Source: Zooshikella harenae | GTDB taxonomy: Bacteria > Pseudomonadota > Gammaproteobacteria > Pseudomonadales > Zooshikellaceae | Assembly: GCF_018837975.1 (NCBI RefSeq) | Contig: NZ_JAGSOY010000030.1 | Location: 1 to 57,677 of the forward strand | Length of the DNA stretch: 57,677 nt | Direction: 5' to 3' | Part shown: piece after piece, positions 17,662 to 26,780 of the stretch | How the letters are laid out: every line of letters starts with the position of its first letter | Position numbering within the stretch: the first letter of the stretch is position 1 | Translations under genes and position numbers: made by a program | Notes under the pieces: generated by a model | What the model saw: the letters and a program-made list of their open reading frames with translations, nothing else | Database searches by the model: none | Told to the model about the DNA's origin: nothing

Positions 17662-18096
17662 CTAAAAAACAAGCACATTTGCAATAGGTTGATGCCAATT
17701 GATTAAAACCAACAGAGTACCCAGCATCGAAAGGGGGATAAAGACTATCCCTCGTTTAATGGGTAGTAGGGTTATCAAGGAGCCAAGTGTTGAGCATTTA
17801 ATCATATAGGTGACGAGATTAGTCATGATATCGGGGGTGAGTTCAATCCATATACCTTGACTTTGTGCTGCTTTGGCTAATAAAAGGAACGTACCAAGCA
17901 CCATTACAAACAAACAGCAACTGACAGCAACTATCAAGCGTTGAAGTGCGCCTGAAACATAAGCGGTAAATCCCTGCTTAAGCTTGTTTGTTGTTTCTGA
18001 ATCTACCTTGCCAAGCTTAATTGCACCTTCTTTAGTGTGGTTTGGCTTTATAACATTTAGTTTTACGTCACAGGGCTTCGCAATATTTACTTTCAT
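17662..18096 (-). CDS. Small inner-membrane protein at the end of the lipid-type operon
   Basis: 144 residues: a polar N-terminal third, then three predicted membrane segments (LIVAVSCCLFVMVLGTFLLL, a weaker middle segment around MTNLVTYMIKCSTLGSLITL, and IVFIPLSMLGTLLVLI). It starts 35 bases after the stop of the outer-membrane barrel gene on the same strand, so it is probably the last gene of the large minus-strand operon. I recognise no family. An accessory role with the export components is only a contextual guess. Confidence 0.55.
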   Translation of the reverse strand: MKVNIAKPCDVKLNVIKPNHTKEGAIKLGKVDSETTNKLKQGFTAYVSGALQRLIVAVSCCLFVMVLGTFLLLAKAAQSQGIWIELTPDIMTNLVTYMIKCSTLGSLITLLPIKRGIVFIPLSMLGTLLVLINWHQPIANVLVF

Positions 18097-18131
18097 GATG
18101 CTTGTTATCCATTAACTGGTTGAGTCCCTGT

Positions 18132-19454
18132 TTAAAAATACCAGCTAATTTCCGCTCTTAAATAGTCCTCCTGTTGTAAAAATGAAAGTTTGTGACTAGG
18201 GTCCTGGTTTAAGGTGTTAAGCCAATCCCATCCGCTTTTTGGCATGCTTTGTCTTTGAGAAAACCAGCGACTCTCTATTGTGAGTAGAAGGTTTGGGGTA
18301 AGCCTATGTTCAACTTCCAGGCTCCAGTTTTTACTGTTGTCATCAATGATTACTCCCAATAAAGCTTGTGTGCTGGCAAAGTTGTTCATTGTCCAACGCG
18401 TACCCAGAAACCAGCCGTTACTCATACGATCAATAGGAGCATTATCACCTCGGTCATCAAATAGCCACTCGACTAACACACCCATATCAATACCTGTGTT
18501 AAATGCATTCACCTCTGTGTATTCAAAACCTGTGGTGACAGCAGTATTTCGGTCCCAAGGACCAATGCCTGAGTCACTGAGTAGCTCCAGTTTAAATGCC
18601 CAGCTTTGCCAAAGATATTGTGCTTCTAATCCGGTTAAGTCAGTAATGTCGTAGACAGGCCGGATTTTTGGTGAGTAGTAAGCGTTATTTCTGGTGGTGT
18701 GGCTAAGAGTAGAGAGCAAAGGTTGAGGTGTTTCCAGTTCAAACCAGGGATCACGACTCGTGCCGTGAAAGTGAAAGAGTCCGAGGTCAAGCTGACCTAA
18801 TGTTTGCTGCCAGCGAATGGCCCAGTCGATGTGTTTGCTTTCTGCACCTGACTGAAAATGTGCGTCACCCATTTTAATAGGCATACGTAAACGGCCTTTG
18901 CGTCCTGGAAAGGTTCTTTCCCGAAAGCCAGGTAATACATAGCCATTAATAGCTCCAGAAGGATAAAAGTAAGCGAGATTTAGCATGGGCTGGCCTAACT
19001 TATCTTCACCATCAATGTTTTCAACCAAATCAGTTTGATTTAACACTGCTAAGAGATGCCTACTCTCAGTCACCCCCCAAAATTGTTGAAGAATGCCAGC
19101 ACGGAGCAGCCATTGATCTGAGGGTTGATAGTCCCAACTTAGCTCTCGGATATCCCAGTGAGTACGCTTTTTATCCACAGCATCATAACGAGCAAAGAGA
19201 TCAAGACGCAGCGGGCTAGAGGCTTGAGCTAAAGTGTGTTGGGCCTTAAGTTGCCCACAGAATGAGAGGTTCGAGTTCTCCTGTTCAGGGTAACCCGTAT
19301 TAGGAAAATAACTCAGTTCGATACCAAACTCTGGATCCCAAAGGGTATCCATTTCATGGGCTGATGCGGCTGTGGATAAGTATAGTCCAGAGCAGAGCAG
19401 TGAAATGATTGCACTGAGTAATGAGGCGCTGATGATACTGCCGTTAGACATCAT
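18132..19454 (-). CDS. Outer-membrane beta-barrel protein, DUF1302-like
   Basis: The 440-residue protein has a signal peptide ending at STAASA, then alternating hydrophobic/polar strands rich in Trp, Tyr and Phe, ending in LRAEISWYF with the terminal Phe expected of barrel proteins. The segments LRLDLFARYDAVDKKRTHWD and LRAGILQQFWGVTESRHLL resemble DUF1302-type proteins, which are often found with an RND/MMPL exporter and a LolA-like protein, as here. It starts 7 bases after the carrier gene. I infer that it receives or inserts the exported lipid at the outer membrane. MM start: ATG 19454 or 19451. Confidence 0.65.
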   Translation of the reverse strand: MMSNGSIISASLLSAIISLLCSGLYLSTAASAHEMDTLWDPEFGIELSYFPNTGYPEQENSNLSFCGQLKAQHTLAQASSPLRLDLFARYDAVDKKRTHWDIRELSWDYQPSDQWLLRAGILQQFWGVTESRHLLAVLNQTDLVENIDGEDKLGQPMLNLAYFYPSGAINGYVLPGFRERTFPGRKGRLRMPIKMGDAHFQSGAESKHIDWAIRWQQTLGQLDLGLFHFHGTSRDPWFELETPQPLLSTLSHTTRNNAYYSPKIRPVYDITDLTGLEAQYLWQSWAFKLELLSDSGIGPWDRNTAVTTGFEYTEVNAFNTGIDMGVLVEWLFDDRGDNAPIDRMSNGWFLGTRWTMNNFASTQALLGVIIDDNSKNWSLEVEHRLTPNLLLTIESRWFSQRQSMPKSGWDWLNTLNQDPSHKLSFLQQEDYLRAEISWYF

Positions 19455-19461
19455 GTTACGC

Positions 19462-20328
19462 TCAGTGGGCTTGGCTACGTAGTTGATACTGACTGAACTG
19501 CGCTGTAGTTAGGCCGGTTTTGAAGCGATAATCACTGTATTCCAGAATCGTTTTTTTCCCTGTTTGATAGTTTTCCATAATACTGCGAAGAGGGCGCCAG
19601 TAAGCATTAGCATATTGCTGGTAACCCTCAAAAAAGAGGGTTTTTAATAAGGTATTCTTGCGGTCATAAAAATCAATGCGCCAAATCCGGTAGGCTTGTT
19701 TGTCTAGCCAAACATGCTGCTTACTGTATCCAGAGTGAATATCTTTAGGTGTTCGTTCTAGTAGCCAGGCTGGTTTGTCTTCAAATTGAGTGCTTTTTAA
19801 TAGTCGATAACTGTAATCATCGACTTCTTGGCGAATCATATCTTCATAGGCAAACTCACTACCCACAAAAGGACCAGATCGATCATTAGCAGTGATTCGT
19901 TTCACTCGACGCAAGGCAGGTAAGTAGAGCCATTGATCATCATTCGCTTGAGGGTGGGCATGTGTGAGTAGAACCGTACCCTTCTGATCACGAGGTGAAA
20001 GAAATAGAGTTAAGCTTCTGTCCCCATCCTTAGTCATTTCCAATGTATTGACCGCTAATGAGCGTTCTGCACGCCGGCCCATAGCATCAAGCAATATCAT
20101 TTTTACATTTACCTGCATATCGCTGTACCCAAGGTCCTGTAAATCCGCATTTTCAGCAATTTCATAGCCGCGCTTTTTAGCCTCTGCTAAAGCCTGAGGG
20201 ACTTGCTGATTGCTTGCCGTTGATGCTTGAGAGGTATGAGTGACAATTAAGGTGCTGGCTATAACAGAGAAGCTAAAGGTGAGCCAATAGACTGTTTGTC
20301 TACAGGAGATTTTATTAATGAGGTGCAT
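19462..20328 (-). CDS. LolA-like periplasmic carrier (outer-membrane lipoprotein-sorting type)
   Basis: A signal peptide (LTFSFSVIASTLIVTHTSQAS) is followed by about 255 residues of a LolA-like half-barrel family: LLDAMGRRAERSL, LFLSPRDQKGTVLLTH, DDQWLYLPALRRVKRI, the strongly conserved RSGPFVGSEFAYEDM block, and LDKQAYRIWRIDFYDR. Genes of this family typically accompany MMPL exporters and DUF1302 proteins. The fold binds lipid in a hydrophobic pocket, so a shuttle across the periplasm is plausible. The start codon lies inside the end of the exporter gene (14-base overlap) behind a GGAAG ribosome site, giving tight coupling. Confidence 0.8.
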   Translation of the reverse strand: MHLINKISCRQTVYWLTFSFSVIASTLIVTHTSQASTASNQQVPQALAEAKKRGYEIAENADLQDLGYSDMQVNVKMILLDAMGRRAERSLAVNTLEMTKDGDRSLTLFLSPRDQKGTVLLTHAHPQANDDQWLYLPALRRVKRITANDRSGPFVGSEFAYEDMIRQEVDDYSYRLLKSTQFEDKPAWLLERTPKDIHSGYSKQHVWLDKQAYRIWRIDFYDRKNTLLKTLFFEGYQQYANAYWRPLRSIMENYQTGKKTILEYSDYRFKTGLTTAQFSQYQLRSQAH

Positions 20329-22672
20329 GCTCTACTTCCTTGATAACTGAAAGGTGCGTTAATCGTTGGTCTAAAAGGAACAGCAGTGGAGGTAGCAATA
20401 ACAGGTCGATAACCAGCGCAAAGATAATGGTAATAGCAGTTAATAAACCAAGCTGAGCATTGGGGGTGTAGTGGCTGGCGGCTAACACTGCAAAGCTGGC
20501 AGCAAGGACAATACTGGTTGTCACAATAGCCACACCACTACTCTCTAATGTGGTGGTTAATGCCTGGGAGGGGGTGAGGCCTTGATGTCTTCTGGCATGA
20601 AGATACCGATGTAAAAAGTGAACGGTATCATCCACCACTAACCCTAACGTCAGGCTGGCGACAACGGAGATACTGAGGCCAACTTGTCCTGATAGCCACC
20701 CCCATAAGCCAAATGCCATCGTGATAGGGAATAGATTAGTGAGCATGCCCAAACTGCCCACTTTTAAGGAGCGAAGAGCACCAATAATGATGAAGGATAT
20801 TAATAAGAGTGCCACTAAGGTGCCGTAATACATCGCAGGAATATTATTCAGTGCGATATGGGCAAACATCATGTCGATACCAATACCCTGGCTAATTAAC
20901 CCCGCTTTTTGCTGTGTCTGTACAATATCGGGAGCATGTAGCTCAAGCCAGTTTTGCACCCGTTGATCAAAAGCCAGAATAGCTGCAGAGTCTGTTAGCC
21001 AAAGTCTAACCGTCAAACGTGTAGCATCATGGTTGAAACTGATTCGATTGTTCAGGTCATGCCCGTAAGGTAGGGACAACTCATACAACAACTGATACTG
21101 TGCAATCAACTCAGCTTTGTCAGGAATAGTGTATTTAGCGGGCTTATCAGCATGTAAAGCTTGGTTAAGACGTTTGATGATATCGCTATAGGTTTCAACA
21201 TGAGCAACTTCTGGTTGCTGTCTTAACCAGTGACTGAATTTAGCCAAGGTCTGTTGATAGCTGGGCTGAAATATTCCCTCTGCTTTATCAGTTGGCAAAA
21301 TATAGTCAATGCGATGTAAGCCTGTTAAGTGATGATCAATAGCCTCCGCGTTTTGCCGAAATTCAAAGCTGTTATCAAAAAATGCAATGAAGGTTTCGTT
21401 AATCTTATTTTGGCTAATACCTACTATCAGTAAGAGAGATAAGAGCAGGCTACTTGTTAAAAATACATATGGGTATTGGGCCAGCTTTTTAGCCAGGTAA
21501 GGCATGAAACGACTAATCACTGATGCATTAGCTGTGACTGGAATAGGTTTTATTAACAAGAAGGCCGGTAGCATCACTAATGCTAATAACAGTGCAGCAC
21601 CAACACCTATCGCAACTACATTGCCTAAGTCATGAAATGCTGGAGAAGAACTGAAATTCATTGCCAAAAAGCCGATTATCGTGGTCACACTGGTTAAGAT
21701 AACGGGCCGGCTGTTGAGGCGAAGTGATTCAATAACAGCGGCAGATGGGGTTAATCCCTGTCGGCGGTGATACATAAAACCATTTAGCAGGTGAATACAA
21801 TCAGCAACCGCAATAATCATAATCATGCTGGGTGCAAATGCGGTTACGGGAGAAATAACTGGGTTTATCCAGCCCTTGATACCAAAAGCAATGGTCACAG
21901 AGAGTGTGACCAAAGTGAGCACCAGCAGCATTGCCCGTGTACTGCGAAGTAAGATCACAAGAAAGACAATGAGTACGGCATAGCTTAAGGGAATCAGTGT
22001 CAGTAGATCTTGCTCAGTCGCTACCGCAAAAACTTCATCCGCAAAGACTGAACCACTGGCAAAGAATTGAAAGTGTGGATAGCGTTGCTTGAAGTCAGTC
22101 AGCATGTTGCGGATGTATTGAGTAACCTGGCGTGTTTCAGCAATAGGGTTGTCTGGCAAATGCAAGCCAACATTTACCGCTGTCATGATTTGATCTTTGC
22201 CAAGTAGAAGTTGGTTAACGGCAGGTTCTTGTTGTAAACGCTGTAAAGCAACCTTTATTTCAGCAGAGGACAGTGAGACAGGATTATCTAGTAATGGTGC
22301 AACTTGGATGTCATCGCCTTGCGCCTGAATGTATTTATAGTTGGTGACTGATGTGACACGTTGGGAAAATGGAATTTGCCAAGCTGCTTGTGTGAGTTCG
22401 TAAAGTGCCTGTATTGCTTCTGGCGTTGTTGCGTTTTCTTTGGAGTTTTTATTTCGAATGACTAAATAGGCATTTTGGGTTTTACCGTACTGACTTTCTA
22501 AGCTATTCAATGCCAAGCGGTAGGGATCATCATTAGCGTAATACACCTGATAATCAATCGATATCCATAGTTTAGCTAAACCACTACAGCTGATTAAAAC
22601 CAGTAATAAACAACCCACCAGAGCAGTTTTGGGATAGCACAATAGCCAGTGAGTGAGCGAAAGTTTTCGCAT
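20315..22672 (-). CDS. MMPL/RND-family exporter
   Basis: About 785 residues with a duplicated RND plan: helix 1, a periplasmic domain of about 190 residues, five clustered helices (LIPLSYAVLIVFLVILL to ALLLALVMLPAFLLI), a second half with its own helix and periplasmic domain, then five more helices containing LGLVVDDTVHFLHRYLHARR, which holds the membrane Asp pair used for proton coupling. The family includes HpnN and MmpL lipid exporters. ATG 22672 fits the GGAGGG site better than ATG 22678. Its place between lipid-type synthesis genes and carrier/barrel genes suggests it exports the product of this operon. Confidence 0.85.
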   Translation of the reverse strand: MRKLSLTHWLLCYPKTALVGCLLLVLISCSGLAKLWISIDYQVYYANDDPYRLALNSLESQYGKTQNAYLVIRNKNSKENATTPEAIQALYELTQAAWQIPFSQRVTSVTNYKYIQAQGDDIQVAPLLDNPVSLSSAEIKVALQRLQQEPAVNQLLLGKDQIMTAVNVGLHLPDNPIAETRQVTQYIRNMLTDFKQRYPHFQFFASGSVFADEVFAVATEQDLLTLIPLSYAVLIVFLVILLRSTRAMLLVLTLVTLSVTIAFGIKGWINPVISPVTAFAPSMIMIIAVADCIHLLNGFMYHRRQGLTPSAAVIESLRLNSRPVILTSVTTIIGFLAMNFSSSPAFHDLGNVVAIGVGAALLLALVMLPAFLLIKPIPVTANASVISRFMPYLAKKLAQYPYVFLTSSLLLSLLLIVGISQNKINETFIAFFDNSFEFRQNAEAIDHHLTGLHRIDYILPTDKAEGIFQPSYQQTLAKFSHWLRQQPEVAHVETYSDIIKRLNQALHADKPAKYTIPDKAELIAQYQLLYELSLPYGHDLNNRISFNHDATRLTVRLWLTDSAAILAFDQRVQNWLELHAPDIVQTQQKAGLISQGIGIDMMFAHIALNNIPAMYYGTLVALLLISFIIIGALRSLKVGSLGMLTNLFPITMAFGLWGWLSGQVGLSISVVASLTLGLVVDDTVHFLHRYLHARRHQGLTPSQALTTTLESSGVAIVTTSIVLAASFAVLAASHYTPNAQLGLLTAITIIFALVIDLLLLPPLLFLLDQRLTHLSVIKEVEHAPH

Positions 22673-22684
22673 GTTCATTCCCTC

Positions 22685-23887
22685 CTAGAACTGGCTACTT
22701 TTAAGTTGTTTACGATAAAGCCAGCGTTTAACAAGCAATGCTGTTAGCGGACCAGCAATAAAGATAATAATGCAGGTGCTAACCGGTAAACCAAGCACTA
22801 AACCAGTGAACAGGCAGATGCCAAGGGTGGAATCCAGTTGGTCAAGGCCAATGAAGAGCCAGCGATATGAGCTGGTTTGGTCAGCAGCACCACCAGGTGG
22901 GATATTACAACGCCGTTTTAACCAGGAATTAGGCAGTTCAGCCAGGGTATAAGCAAGGCCAAGTTCGCAGCCGATAACCGCAAAAGTAAGGCTATCCCAA
23001 GGCGGTGTAAGATTAAACACAGTCCATAGCGGGTAGCTTAGCCAGGCTGCGCCCCCGGTATAGGCTGACATCAGTACCACACCACGCCAGGTTTTATTGG
23101 CACCGAACCACTTGCTATGAATTGGCTTGGTGAGATTCGGTAGATGCTGCCGTTTAACACTCCACATATGACCAATGCCACCAATGACAACAGGTAAGAT
23201 AAGTTGGAGTGGCCATAACAGGAGAGTTGAAAGTGTTAACTGCTGTTGATAAGTGGACAGAGTTTGGTGCTGGTAGATATCCACCAAAAGCAAAACGAAT
23301 GCACTTCCTCCTAATACGGCCAACATAAGTTTGGCATTGCGAAACTTATGAAAGGTATAGCGGCTGACCATTGCCAGAGACATTGCCAGGAGTAGCAAGG
23401 CAAGTATGTTAAAGGGCGCATTGCCAAACCATAGGTAAAGAGGGTAGACCACCAACAGGAGCAGTACACTCCAAAAGACGGGCAAGCCTAGATAGGCAAG
23501 TGATTGCTCTGCATTTTTAACATTACCTATCTCATTAAAAACAGCCAGACGAACGATGCCCGCAGCAATAAAGGTAATAATGGCGATGACATGAAATGGG
23601 TGAGAAAACCCCAGTAAGTAGAGAAACAGCATGGGGGCCACCAGGTAATCCAGTATGTCAACAAAACCATCAAGGTAGCGGCCAAAAGGACGTTCTGTTT
23701 TGAGCCGGCGAGCCAGTAGCCCATCAAAAGCATCGCAAAGCATGGCCAGACACATACAGCTCAATGCCAGCGCAAAGTGTCCAGAAAGCATGAGTCCAAT
23801 ACTTAAGCTGATCCAGACAACACCTGATAGGGTCAACCAGTCAACAGCATTCAGACGGACCAGAAAAAAAGGATGAGGGCTGTCCAT
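22685..23887 (-). CDS. Fusion of CDP-alcohol phosphotransferase with CarS-like CDP-archaeol synthase domain
   Basis: The N-terminal half has the complete CDP-alcohol phosphotransferase signature, DG(x2)AR(x8)G(x3)D(x3)D, seen as DGLLAR, then G, RYLD and GFVD, within several membrane helices. It replaces CMP on a CDP-activated lipid with an alcohol head group. The C-terminal half (about residues 235-400) resembles DUF46/CarS CDP-archaeol synthases: GANKTWRG, an ELPNSWLKRRCNIPPGG stretch and the DQLDSTLG motif. CarS makes the CDP-lipid from CTP and a lipid phosphate. One polypeptide would thus make and use a CDP-activated intermediate. ATG 23887 has an AGGAG site at good spacing; TTG 23893 does not. 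The fusion is unusual. Confidence 0.78.
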   Translation of the reverse strand: MDSPHPFFLVRLNAVDWLTLSGVVWISLSIGLMLSGHFALALSCMCLAMLCDAFDGLLARRLKTERPFGRYLDGFVDILDYLVAPMLFLYLLGFSHPFHVIAIITFIAAGIVRLAVFNEIGNVKNAEQSLAYLGLPVFWSVLLLLVVYPLYLWFGNAPFNILALLLLAMSLAMVSRYTFHKFRNAKLMLAVLGGSAFVLLLVDIYQHQTLSTYQQQLTLSTLLLWPLQLILPVVIGGIGHMWSVKRQHLPNLTKPIHSKWFGANKTWRGVVLMSAYTGGAAWLSYPLWTVFNLTPPWDSLTFAVIGCELGLAYTLAELPNSWLKRRCNIPPGGAADQTSSYRWLFIGLDQLDSTLGICLFTGLVLGLPVSTCIIIFIAGPLTALLVKRWLYRKQLKSSQF

Positions 23888-23908
23888 GGGCAAAACTCCT
23901 TTGCTTCG

Positions 23909-25507
23909 CTAGCTCAGTTGTTGGCGTAATAACTGGCGATCGACTTTGCTATGGTGACGATTATCAAGAGGCAGTTGATTAACCCAGCATAACCTGGGTA
24001 GAGGAACCTCAAGCTGCTGGCAAATACGTTGTACTTCATCAGTAATGTGCTGTCGATCTGCTTTGGCGGAGGTCACCAAGGCCAGTGTTGCTTTGCCTCG
24101 GCAGGCAATCAGTACACTGTTAATAACACCTGGAAGCATTTCTACTCGGCATTCAAGCGGGTAGGGGTAAATGGTCATGTTGGCCAGTTCGATGATGTCT
24201 TTGATACGGCCTGTCAGCCATAACCGGCCACGGCCATCGAAATAGCCACTATCTCCTGTACGGTGCCATACCTGACCATCAGTGGTTGGAATCTTAAGTG
24301 ATTGAGTTAACTCATCGTTATCAACATATTGCTTAATAACGTGTGGCCCTTTTACCAGTACCTCACCAATCACTCCTGGGGGAAGTTTTCGAGCTAATAA
24401 AGTCCCCTCATCCAGTCCTTTGGCTGAGTCCATAGTGGGGACAATTAAGACTTCAGCGACGGAAGCGGGTTTACCCACCAGATAACCATTTGGCATGCTT
24501 TCGTTAATAATTTCATCAATAGAAGCGCTACTAATAGGTTCAGCTTCAGTTGCACCATAAATGACTTCAATACGTGCATTAGGAAAGGCCAGCTTCATTT
24601 GTCGGCATAACCTGACTGAAACACTACTACCTCCAATGGCGATGTAATTAATCTCCGTCCAAATTTGTTCTTTGGCGAGTAACTCACGTGTGAGTATTTC
24701 GACAAGTTTGGGAAAGCCAATAATCCTAGTGACTTGTTGTTGCTTGGCTTTTTGTACAAGCAATTGCAGTTGATTTGGCGTAAGTAGATTACCGTTGAGA
24801 TTAACAAAAAAGGTACTGACGCCACTGCTTAGAAAGTGCAGAGCCATGACGGGTAGCTGAGTCATGACGGTAGTGCCAGATTGGTCTCGCCACAGTTTTT
24901 CTAAGGCTTGATGCTGGGTAATCAGGCTCTGGTGAGTACGAGCTGCACCCTTTGGCAAACCAGTGCTACCCGATGTATAGGTAATAAGCGCATTATCACT
25001 GTCTGTGCAGTCTCTGTAAGAAGTGGTATGGCTTTGATGTGCGGGTTGCTGAGGCTGCAGTAATTCCTCAATACTCACCGCAGGAATTTGCCACAGTGTA
25101 GGCATTAGCCATCGCCAACGCAGTAACCGGCGTCCGCCAATAATGGCTTTACATTGGCTTTTTCGGAGTGTTTGCCCAATGCGCTTACTGCCCATTTTAG
25201 GGTCGATAAATACAACAACCAGCCCCAAACTGAGTAATGCAATTAGCAGTGCATAAAGGTTAATACTGGGTCTTAGTAAAACAACAATGCGGTCTCCGGC
25301 TTTAAACCCCGATTGAGTGAGAGCGTGCTGAAGTTGTTGAATATGTTGATTTAGTTGTCCATAACTTATGGCTTTATTGCCTTTCTTGGAGTCATCCAGT
25401 TTATTAAGTAACAGTAAAGCCGTTTGTTCTGGAAATTGTGCCATCGTTTGTAATGGCAACTGTGCCGCATTCGTTATTTTTGTATTGGCAATAGGTGCTG
25501 CTGACAT
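23909..25507 (-). CDS. Acyl-activating AMP-forming ligase
   Basis: A 532-residue ANL-superfamily enzyme with the adenylation P-loop TYTSGSTGLPKGA, the YGATEAEP motif, the hinge region GDSGYFDGRGRLWLTGRIKD and a short C-terminal domain with PYPLECRVEMLPGV. The organisation is close to fatty-acyl-CoA or OleC-type ligases. A carrier protein is not encoded nearby, so a CoA thioester or acyl-AMP product is more likely than loading onto a carrier protein. AAGGAG precedes ATG 25507. It is 4 bases from the GNAT gene and 21 from the CDP-lipid fusion gene. I infer that it activates an acid used in the operon's product; the substrate is unknown. Confidence 0.8.
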   Translation of the reverse strand: MSAAPIANTKITNAAQLPLQTMAQFPEQTALLLLNKLDDSKKGNKAISYGQLNQHIQQLQHALTQSGFKAGDRIVVLLRPSINLYALLIALLSLGLVVVFIDPKMGSKRIGQTLRKSQCKAIIGGRRLLRWRWLMPTLWQIPAVSIEELLQPQQPAHQSHTTSYRDCTDSDNALITYTSGSTGLPKGAARTHQSLITQHQALEKLWRDQSGTTVMTQLPVMALHFLSSGVSTFFVNLNGNLLTPNQLQLLVQKAKQQQVTRIIGFPKLVEILTRELLAKEQIWTEINYIAIGGSSVSVRLCRQMKLAFPNARIEVIYGATEAEPISSASIDEIINESMPNGYLVGKPASVAEVLIVPTMDSAKGLDEGTLLARKLPPGVIGEVLVKGPHVIKQYVDNDELTQSLKIPTTDGQVWHRTGDSGYFDGRGRLWLTGRIKDIIELANMTIYPYPLECRVEMLPGVINSVLIACRGKATLALVTSAKADRQHITDEVQRICQQLEVPLPRLCWVNQLPLDNRHHSKVDRQLLRQQLS

Positions 25508-25511
25508 AGCC

Positions 25512-26780
25512 TTACTCCTTGGTAGTCATGCAGGGTGGAATTTGACAGGGATGGAGTGACTTGCAGAACAAGCCATACTGATGCGTTTCACAATCAGGTC
25601 CATCACATAGCAGGCTGGCTAGTTTTGCTGATGCATTGTCATCTCTAATCAGGACGGCTCCCATACCATGATAGTGTTGGCGAATAGCATGCGCTGCCGT
25701 CAGACATAACCAGGCAGCAATGCCTCGATGCTGATGATTGGGTAAAACGCCAGCCGTTTTAATCAGGCAAACAGGATCATTTAGTAGCGATGTGTGTTGG
25801 GGGTAGTTCAATTGCTGTTGATTGAGCGGTTTCCTGTCAGGATGGTTACGTTGGTAGTCCTGATTCAGAATGGGTCCATAATCGGGGGTGCATACCACAA
25901 AACCAACTACCTCTCCATTCCTTTTATCTGTAGCCAGCCACGAGGAATGAGGGCAGAGCCGGCTGGCTAAAGGTTGCAAAATGTGCGATTTAAATAGCTG
26001 AGGGTTGATTGAGGTATAAGCCAGGTTGTGAGAGAACGTATGCTCAACTAAAGGGTATAACCTGTCTTGTAATTGATGTAAGCGCTCACTCGTCAGTGGA
26101 CTGAGTTGAAAGCGGGATGATAAACGTTTATTTAGCTTCTCTCTGAGCTGTTCATTTTGTTGTGCATTAAACTGCAGCTGATGGGTAAATTTACTGTGAT
26201 AGGTCGTGTGTTGTTTAAAGCCAAGCTCTGTGAGTAAAGGAGCGTAATAATAGGGATTCCAGGGCTCACTTGGAAAATAGGATGTATCAAAATGAGATAA
26301 GCGCAGTCGATAACGGCCAAAGGTTGAGAAGTTAATAGGTCCTAATAACTGCGTTGCCCCTTGTGCTTTAGCCCAGACCTCCAGTTGGTCAAATAAGGCC
26401 TCATTAGTATGCAACTGTTCTGTGGTTTCCCAAAAGCCGAAATACGCCGTTGGTTGTCCATCAACGACTTGCTGAGGGTGATAAAAACCTGCCAAACGAC
26501 TTTCATTAGGCATAACACCAAGCCATGCCTGACCAGCCTGAAAATAAGGATTTTTAATAGAAAATAGTTGTTGTATGTAGGCTTGCTGCTCAGGAATCCA
26601 GTAAGGCTCTTTTTGATATATGTGGTTGGGCAGAGAGAGGAAGGCTTCGGGTAGTGGTTGGTCTGCTAACCAAGGTTTAGCATAGAGAGCTTTGCCAGTA
26701 ATTTCAAAAGCAGTATCCGTTAGACTAAAAGGCAGCGCCTGGTTAGTAGAAGCTAGAGAATCTGTTGTAGTATTAATCAT
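25512..26780 (-). CDS. GNAT-type acyltransferase, YghO-like
   Basis: A 422-residue protein of the large GNAT group related to YghO. It has a first half with FLSLPNHIYQKEPYWIPEQ and NPYFQAGQAWLGV, a central LLGPINFSTFGRYRLRL block followed by NPYYYAPLLTELGF, and a second GNAT-like half with VGFVVCTPDYGPILN and the acetyl-CoA loop region IKTAGVLPNHQHRGIAAWL. Its ATG overlaps the dikinase stop (ATGA), showing translational coupling. It could transfer the acyl group made by the neighbouring ligase, or acetylate the product. That assignment is inference. Confidence 0.7.
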   Translation of the reverse strand: MINTTTDSLASTNQALPFSLTDTAFEITGKALYAKPWLADQPLPEAFLSLPNHIYQKEPYWIPEQQAYIQQLFSIKNPYFQAGQAWLGVMPNESRLAGFYHPQQVVDGQPTAYFGFWETTEQLHTNEALFDQLEVWAKAQGATQLLGPINFSTFGRYRLRLSHFDTSYFPSEPWNPYYYAPLLTELGFKQHTTYHSKFTHQLQFNAQQNEQLREKLNKRLSSRFQLSPLTSERLHQLQDRLYPLVEHTFSHNLAYTSINPQLFKSHILQPLASRLCPHSSWLATDKRNGEVVGFVVCTPDYGPILNQDYQRNHPDRKPLNQQQLNYPQHTSLLNDPVCLIKTAGVLPNHQHRGIAAWLCLTAAHAIRQHYHGMGAVLIRDDNASAKLASLLCDGPDCETHQYGLFCKSLHPCQIPPCMTTKE

